Below are positions 28,216 through 33,747 of a stretch of 33,747 nucleotides of DNA, in pieces. Source of the DNA: Saprospiraceae bacterium (GTDB lineage: Bacteria > Bacteroidota > Bacteroidia > Chitinophagales > Saprospiraceae); the NCBI GenBank assembly GCA_020631635.1, contig JAHDGW010000006.1, forward strand, positions 1-33,747, given 5' to 3'. A program made the translations under genes and the position numbers. The notes beneath the pieces were generated by a model. It worked only from the letters and a program-made list of their open reading frames with translations, was not told where the DNA came from and did no database searches. The first letter of the stretch is position 1. Each line of letters begins with the position of its first letter.

Positions 28216-28831
28216 AGACATCTTAGATATTAAAGTATATGATTCTTATATTTTTGGACAAGCGATATCCGAATACTCCCAAATAGATATTCCTCTACTT
28301 GCTCAATACCTCTATCATTCTGAAAACCACGTCATCAAAGATTGTCATGCCACAAACGCTGAGATATGTATCCAACTTTGTGAATCTTCAGCAGTAGAAC
28401 AATTACTCGATCTAAAGATTGACATAAGCAACATTCCCATACCGAGTAAGGATAAAATAGTTCTAGAGTTTGACCCCGATAAAGGTAACGATTGGTCACA
28501 TATAGAGGCTCATGTCAAAATTACAAGGCAACAATATATCGACCTATTGGAGCGCCTAGACTTCAGATTATGTATGTATGGATTCCTTCCGGGGTTCTGC
28601 TACCTTACTGGTTTGCCTAAGTCCATGCAAATCCCTCGATCCAGTAAACCAAAACGTAAGATTAAAGCCAAAACGCTAGCTCTAGGTGGTGAGTACATAG
28701 GGATATATGGTATTGATAGCCCAGGTGGCTGGATAGAAATTGGTGAATGCAATCAAAATTTACTTGACTTCAATAGTGAAAACATACACCGTCTTCCAAT
28801 AGGGCAAATCATCAACTTCAAATCGATCTGA
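28199..28831 (+). CDS. pxpB: 5-oxoprolinase subunit PxpB (allophanate hydrolase subunit 1 family), GTG start
   Basis: MYGFLPGFCYLTGLPKSMQIPRSSKPKRKIKAKTLALGGEYIGIYGIDSPGGW; 17-bp overlap with pxpA. Confidence 0.9.
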   Translation: MEKTLRDILDIKVYDSYIFGQAISEYSQIDIPLLAQYLYHSENHVIKDCHATNAEICIQLCESSAVEQLLDLKIDISNIPIPSKDKIVLEFDPDKGNDWSHIEAHVKITRQQYIDLLERLDFRLCMYGFLPGFCYLTGLPKSMQIPRSSKPKRKIKAKTLALGGEYIGIYGIDSPGGWIEIGECNQNLLDFNSENIHRLPIGQIINFKSI

Positions 28832-28832
28832 C

Positions 28833-29708
28833 ATGGAAGAAAACCGACAAGTAATAGAGATCACAGACGCAGGCTTGTATAGCATCATTCAAGATGGTGG
28901 ACGGGATTGTACTAAGTTTTATGCAATCCCAAGTTCTGGCTATATGGATACTCAAGCTGCCCAATATGCAAACTATATTTTATCCAATACACTACATCAT
29001 CCTGTCATAGAATGTAACCTATCAGGAATGGGCTTACGCTTTCATCATCCGATGCATGTTGCACTTACAGGCGCAGATTTTGATTGGAAACTGAATGGTC
29101 AAAAGATTGAGCTAGATAAAAAGATATTCATTTCTAAAGGAGATATGCTGACAGGGAGCTACGGCAAGAAAATGGCACGATCATATATCGCTTTTGATAT
29201 GGATCTCGATGAAAAAACAACATTGGGATCATATGCTACATACCCCACCGCGACGATAGGTGCCAATGGCGGTCGAATCTTACAGAAGGGTGATGCTATC
29301 AAACTTAAAAAACGCCAAAATACGCTGCCCGATAAGGTATCAGTTACCAAGCCAGTATACAAAAACTTACAAACCATTAAAATACAAAAAGGGCCCGAGT
29401 GGGAATTATTGGATCAAAATTCTAAGCGATTATTTAGTCAGCTTTATTTTCAAATAACTAGCCGAAGTGATCGAATGGCAGCGCATGTCACAGCTCAAGA
29501 AAAACTTCTGCTCAGAGAAAAGCCAAAGAATTCTAATTGTATCATTCCAGGTATGATACAGCTCAACTATGATGGTCATCTTATGGTCATCCTTAGAGAT
29601 GGTCAGACAACCGGAGGTTATCCAAGAGTCGCCTATATCACTAATGAACAATTAAATCTATTCAATCAAATTCTTCCTCATCGTAATTTTAAGTTTGAAG
29701 TCGAATAA
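28833..29708 (+). CDS. pxpC: 5-oxoprolinase subunit PxpC (biotin-dependent carboxyltransferase family)
   Basis: ITDAGLYSIIQDGGRDCTKFYAIPSSGYMDTQAAQYAN; IIPGMIQLNYDGHLMVILRDGQTTGGYPRVAYI. Confidence 0.92.
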   Translation: MEENRQVIEITDAGLYSIIQDGGRDCTKFYAIPSSGYMDTQAAQYANYILSNTLHHPVIECNLSGMGLRFHHPMHVALTGADFDWKLNGQKIELDKKIFISKGDMLTGSYGKKMARSYIAFDMDLDEKTTLGSYATYPTATIGANGGRILQKGDAIKLKKRQNTLPDKVSVTKPVYKNLQTIKIQKGPEWELLDQNSKRLFSQLYFQITSRSDRMAAHVTAQEKLLLREKPKNSNCIIPGMIQLNYDGHLMVILRDGQTTGGYPRVAYITNEQLNLFNQILPHRNFKFEVE

Positions 29709-29734
29709 TTATCACCTAAAGACTTTCCATTTTT

Positions 29735-29742
29735 TACCTTTG
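29735..29742 (+). promoter_or_regulatory. Putative -7 element TACCTTTG 4 nt before the purK ATG
   Basis: TAnnTTTG match; no clear -33 element. Confidence 0.35.
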
Positions 29743-29746
29743 TGGT

Positions 29747-30898
29747 ATGTCAAATATTTTAGAGCAAAAAGTAGGAATATTAGGAGGTGGTCAACTCGGA
29801 AAGATGCTGGTACAAGCGGGTAGCAAACTAGGTTATCCATTACATATTCTAGAAAAAAACAAAGACTTCCCCACTCCACAAATATGGCCTCATGTCATAT
29901 ACGGTGATTTTACTCAATATGAAGATGTAATGGCTTTTGGGAGTGAGATGGATATCATAACCGTCGAAATAGAGGCGGTCAATACCCGTGCCTTACACGA
30001 TTTGGTAGCGCAGGGAAAAAAGGTCTACCCCCAGCCGGATATCTTAGATACCATCAAGGACAAGGGCTTGCAAAAAGACTTTTATCAAGAATCAGGTTTC
30101 CCCACGAGCAGCTATATCCTCGTTCAAGATAAAGCAGAGGTACTAGAGCTTATTAATACTGGTAAACTCAGCCTACCATTTGTCCAGAAGTCAAGAACAG
30201 ATGGATATGATGGAAAAGGAGTAACAGTCATCCGCACAGAAAGTGATTTTGAATCAATATTTGACGTCCCTTCTGTGATAGAAGATTTAGTCGATATACA
30301 GACGGAAATTTCGATTATCGTTGCTAGAAACCCTAAAGGAGAAATTAAGTCTTTCCCTGCGGTAGAGATGATGTTTCATCCCACGGCTAATCTCGTAGAG
30401 TTTTTGATAAGTCCTTCTAAAATAAGTGAAGAGCTGCAAATAAAATGTAAGCGAATATCTGAAGCTTTGGTGCAAAAAATGGGTATTGTTGGGCTTCTTG
30501 CCGTTGAGCTATTTGTGACTAATTCTGATGAGGTGCTTATTAACGAAGTTGCACCACGACCACATAATAGTGGTCACCATACCATAGAAGCTAACGCTAC
30601 ATCACAGTACGAGCAGCATATAAGAGCAATACTAAATTTACCTTTAGGGGAAACAGAAATCCTATCTCCAGCTGCCATGGTCAATATACTCGGGCATCCT
30701 GATCATACTGGAGAAGCTAGTTATGATGGATTAGAGGAATGCTTACAAATACCAGAGGCCCACATACATCTATATGGAAAAACAACAACCAAACCCTATC
30801 GAAAGATGGGACATGCTACCGTCGTTGCAAGATCTTTAGAAGATGCGATAAAAAGAGCAAGAATACTGAAAGATAGGCTTCAAGTCATATCCAAATAA
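29747..30898 (+). CDS. purK: 5-(carboxyamino)imidazole ribonucleotide synthase
   Basis: VGILGGGQLGKMLVQAGSKLG, PFVQKSRTDGYDGKGV, LLAVELFVTNSDEVLINEVAPRPHNSGHHTIEA. Confidence 0.95.
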   Translation: MSNILEQKVGILGGGQLGKMLVQAGSKLGYPLHILEKNKDFPTPQIWPHVIYGDFTQYEDVMAFGSEMDIITVEIEAVNTRALHDLVAQGKKVYPQPDILDTIKDKGLQKDFYQESGFPTSSYILVQDKAEVLELINTGKLSLPFVQKSRTDGYDGKGVTVIRTESDFESIFDVPSVIEDLVDIQTEISIIVARNPKGEIKSFPAVEMMFHPTANLVEFLISPSKISEELQIKCKRISEALVQKMGIVGLLAVELFVTNSDEVLINEVAPRPHNSGHHTIEANATSQYEQHIRAILNLPLGETEILSPAAMVNILGHPDHTGEASYDGLEECLQIPEAHIHLYGKTTTKPYRKMGHATVVARSLEDAIKRARILKDRLQVISK

Positions 30899-30990
30899 AA
30901 ATGCTACATTAGTTAATCGAGAAGAATTGCTCTCTCAATGAAATTTAACTGCAAACAAATTACAACTATCTAACTGACAACCGTCCAACT

Positions 30991-31485
30991 ATGAGTAAAG
31001 TAGGAATTATCATGGGATCTGACTCTGATCTTCCAGTAATGAAAGCCGCAGCGATCGTCCTTAAAGAGTTTGGAGTAGATTATGAAATGACCGTAGTCTC
31101 TGCTCATCGTACACCAGACCGTATGATTGACTATGCTCATCATGCTTACGATAGAGGTATACGAGTCATTATAGCGGGTGCTGGTGGAGCAGCACATTTA
31201 CCGGGCATGGTGGCATCTCTCGTGCCCTTACCCGTGATCGGTGTTCCTATCAAATCGAGCAATTCTATTGATGGTTGGGATTCTATATTATCGATCTTAC
31301 AGATGCCTAATGGTATTCCTGTAGCTACAGTCGCACTAAATGGTGCCAAAAATGCCGGAATATTAGCGGCTCATATCTTAGGTAGTAGCAACCCAGAATT
31401 GTATCAAAAGCTGCTGAAATATAAGGAAGATATGAAAGCAGCAGTTCTAGTCAAAGCAGAGAATGTGGAAGGTACTGCAATATAG
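30991..31485 (+). CDS. purE: N5-carboxyaminoimidazole ribonucleotide mutase
   Basis: [54 protein letters not shown]. Confidence 0.96.
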   Translation: MSKVGIIMGSDSDLPVMKAAAIVLKEFGVDYEMTVVSAHRTPDRMIDYAHHAYDRGIRVIIAGAGGAAHLPGMVASLVPLPVIGVPIKSSNSIDGWDSILSILQMPNGIPVATVALNGAKNAGILAAHILGSSNPELYQKLLKYKEDMKAAVLVKAENVEGTAI

Positions 31486-31510
31486 TACAAAGTAATGCTC
31501 CCACACTTCT

Positions 31511-31936
31511 ATGACACTACGCCAAAAACTTGAAATTTTTAGAGAAAAAAACAAATCGTATTTCTCTACGGTGAACCAATCCCAAGAGAGTAAAGAATTC
31601 ATGGACTGCCATGATATCGCTCATGTAGTTTTCGGATGTAATACCAGTCTTTATGGTGAAGGAATTGTCAAAATATGGTGTACTTTCGGTACAGATTTGA
31701 GATATAGTGAGATTACAAAAGCCTATGCAGAAGTGGGCGCTTACCATCTAGCAAAACAGTATAGCGTAATTCATGTTCTGAAAAATATAGTCATACTCAT
31801 ATTGACCATACCAAAGGCTATCTATCGATCAAGAATGATGACCAAGCCATGGCCCTTCAGAAACTATTCTCATTATTTGGATAAATCTATGGACGAAATA
31901 AGAATAGAATTTGGCATAAATATCATAGAGCAATAG
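31511..31936 (+). CDS. Coq4-like small protein
   Basis: 141 aa; HDIAHVVFGCNTSLYGE fits HDxxH-x11-E (31610-31660), followed by GIVKIW; C-terminal MDEIRIEFGI resembles the Coq4 C-terminus. Confidence 0.65.
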   Translation: MTLRQKLEIFREKNKSYFSTVNQSQESKEFMDCHDIAHVVFGCNTSLYGEGIVKIWCTFGTDLRYSEITKAYAEVGAYHLAKQYSVIHVLKNIVILILTIPKAIYRSRMMTKPWPFRNYSHYLDKSMDEIRIEFGINIIEQ

Positions 31937-31988
31937 TAGGCAATGAATATAAGAATACCATTTATGAAATAAAATGACGTATTTCTGA

Positions 31989-32079
31989 TATGAACTATAT
32001 CCAATATCTGCGTTAAAAATACTCGGCGTAGCTAAGGCTATGCCTGTGTTTTTTGCCTTGATCTCGAATATATTTCATA
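31989..32079. repeat. 91-bp imperfect palindromic element with a central 8-bp terminator-like hairpin
   Basis: TATGAAcTATAT.C.A.ATC / GAT.T.G.ATATAtTTCATA outer arms; central GGCGTAGC-TAAG-GCTATGCC (32025-32044) flanked by A5 and T6; all arms share a centre near 32034. Confidence 0.6.
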
Positions 32080-32117
32080 AGTCATCCTATCCGACATCTT
32101 ACATTATAAATAGGATA

Positions 32118-32149
32118 AAAGGGAAATCGAACGATATCAATTTCCCTTT
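32118..32149 (-). terminator. Intrinsic terminator of the OmpA-family gene
   Basis: AAAGGGAAAT (32118-32127) and ATTTCCCTTT (32140-32149), perfect 10-bp stem; TTTT follows in reverse orientation; 18 nt past the OmpA stop. Confidence 0.75.
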
Positions 32150-32166
32150 CTTTGCTTTATAAATGC

Positions 32167-33699
32167 TTAATTCCTTGGAACTAAATTAAACTCTGTACGT
32201 CTATTCAATGCTCTACCTCTCAATGTAGTATTGTCTGATATTGGTGTACTTTCGCCATATCCAGTATAGTTCATTCGAGATACGGATATACCTTGTCTTG
32301 AAAGGTAGTCATAACATGCTTTTGCTCTTCGTTCTGACAATTGCTGATTAGCTCTAGCGCTTCCTGTATTATCAGTATGACCATTGATGCTTAGGTTAAA
32401 ATCAGGGTATTTATTCATAATACTTGATATCTGTTGGAGTACTTTCAGAGAAGATGGTTTTAGCGTTGCTCTTCCAGTATCAAATTGTACTGATCTCATC
32501 GCAGTTTCCAAAAATTCAATATCAGCTTTGTCGATCTCAGGGCATCCTTGAGTAGAAACAGGACCAGCACTATTAGGACACTTATCTCTACCGTCATCTA
32601 TACCATCACCATCAGTATCAGGACAACCACTATATACGCTAAGTCCTGCTTTATAAGGACACTTATCAGCGAAGTCAGCTATTCCATCTCCATCTGCATC
32701 AGGACAACCTCCAGCTGAGATACTTCCTCTATCATTAGGACACTTATCTTCCGCATCAGGGATACCATCACGATCAGAATCTTCGGTCGGACAACCATTA
32801 TTAGCTGCAGAGCCACTTATATTTGGACATTTGTCTAAGGCATCAGGTATACCATCTCCATCCGCGTCATTATCTGGACATCCTTTATTGGTGCTAAGTC
32901 CAGCCATATTAGGGCATTCATCTTCATTGTCAGAAATACCATCACCATCGCTGTCAGGGCAACCTTTAAATACTTTTAATCCCGCGTATTCAGGACAAGC
33001 ATCTTCGTAATCAGCAATGCCGTCTCCATCTTTATCAGGACAACCATTGAGCTCTCTAGAACCAAAATCCTGTGGGCATAGATCAATTTCATCCGCTAAA
33101 CCATCACCATCACTATCTGGTCCTTCCTTATTTTCTTCTTTAGGCATCGCGGGCTTATCCCCTTTAGATCCAAACAGGTATACGAATCCAAGTCCGTGAT
33201 GTAGATGGTTTCTATCTTGTGCCAATGAAAATCTATATTCTGATTGAATATTAAAAAATGCGTTATCTGCCATTTTAATGTTAATACCAGCGCCTACTGG
33301 AGCTTGTACATTGGTTTCTCCTTCAGTCTCCGTATGTGCTCCTAGTCCCCCCATGATATAGGGAACTATTTTGGTATCAGGTTTATAAAACTGATATTGA
33401 ATTTGAGCATCTAAGCCAGCTACGGTTTTATGAAAATTTTCTAATTCTGTATGGCTTTTGACTACGCCAACCTTAACTGGAAATACTAAGTTTACATTTT
33501 CTTGAATATTATAGAGGAATCCAAGCTCAAATCCGTAGTGGTAACTTTTAAAATCAGATATGGATCCTCCATCTTGTTGAGATTGGTAATCCATAAAGAG
33601 TGTTTTGGTCGTAAGACCATACTTATAGTTTGGATTCTGAGCATAAGAGCTAGTCATCACAAACAGCGTAAATAGTAGAGCTACTGCTAACTTTTTCAT
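32167..33699 (-). CDS. OmpA-family protein: N-terminal beta-barrel, seven TSP3-type calcium-binding repeats, C-terminal OmpA domain
   Basis: Repeats D-D-DG-D--D-CP (DSDGDGLADEIDLCP... to DTDGDGIDDGRDKCP...); C-terminal VQFDTGRATLKPSS...LSINGHTDNTGSARANQQLSERRAKACYDYL. Confidence 0.92.
   Translation of the reverse strand: MKKLAVALLFTLFVMTSSYAQNPNYKYGLTTKTLFMDYQSQQDGGSISDFKSYHYGFELGFLYNIQENVNLVFPVKVGVVKSHTELENFHKTVAGLDAQIQYQFYKPDTKIVPYIMGGLGAHTETEGETNVQAPVGAGINIKMADNAFFNIQSEYRFSLAQDRNHLHHGLGFVYLFGSKGDKPAMPKEENKEGPDSDGDGLADEIDLCPQDFGSRELNGCPDKDGDGIADYEDACPEYAGLKVFKGCPDSDGDGISDNEDECPNMAGLSTNKGCPDNDADGDGIPDALDKCPNISGSAANNGCPTEDSDRDGIPDAEDKCPNDRGSISAGGCPDADGDGIADFADKCPYKAGLSVYSGCPDTDGDGIDDGRDKCPNSAGPVSTQGCPEIDKADIEFLETAMRSVQFDTGRATLKPSSLKVLQQISSIMNKYPDFNLSINGHTDNTGSARANQQLSERRAKACYDYLSRQGISVSRMNYTGYGESTPISDNTTLRGRALNRRTEFNLVPRN
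32540..33125 (-). repeat. Seven tandem TSP3-like coding repeats of about 27 aa (about 81 bp)
   Basis: Repeated xDGDGxxDxxDxCPxxxGxxxxxGCP units in the translated frame. Confidence 0.85.
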
Positions 33700-33747
33700 A
33701 GAAAAATCTATTCTAAATTATTTAGTCAATTGATTTTGGGATCAACA

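Noticed and set aside
33713-33725. Palindrome CTAAAT-T-ATTTAG upstream of the OmpA-family gene
   Set aside because: Short and AT-rich at the window edge; no promoter context can be judged.
1-33747. CRISPR array, prophage, integrative element or known defence system
   Set aside because: No spaced direct-repeat array, integrase, transposase, phage structural gene or recognisable defence gene was found; the window is mainly housekeeping genes.

Overview
The window is a roughly 34 kb chromosomal segment from a Bacteroidota genome, probably Saprospiria-like. Lineage markers are a T9SS sorting domain, an OmpA protein with TSP3 repeats, an HU-CCDC81/SPOR protein, and several TAnnTTTG (-7 type) promoter motifs. 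About 30 CDSs fill it, mostly housekeeping: recF (partial), pdhA, a TPR protein, ribH, hemL with a two-component pair, an ABC-F ATPase, algH/YqgE, fabD, folE, a LytS/LytTR pair, pyrC, purK and purE. I see no CRISPR array, transposase, prophage, rRNA or tRNA. The observations I rate highest are: (1) a compact five-gene DUF2891 lipoprotein / NRAMP-like / pxpA / pxpB / pxpC cluster, in which the NRAMP-fold protein has lost the canonical metal-binding motifs (DPGN to GPGT, MPHN to VPYN), suggesting a substrate other than Mn/Fe and possibly 5-oxoproline; (2) a small Coq4-like protein with an exact HDxxH-x11-E motif in a lineage expected to use menaquinone; (3) a strong intrinsic-terminator hairpin with an 8-nt T run ending about 11 nt before the ribH start, suggesting attenuation; (4) a 91-bp imperfect palindromic intergenic element; and (5) a structured hairpin between recF and pdhA plus several operator-like palindromes at putative promoters. 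All calls come from reading the sequence. No searches or computations were run.
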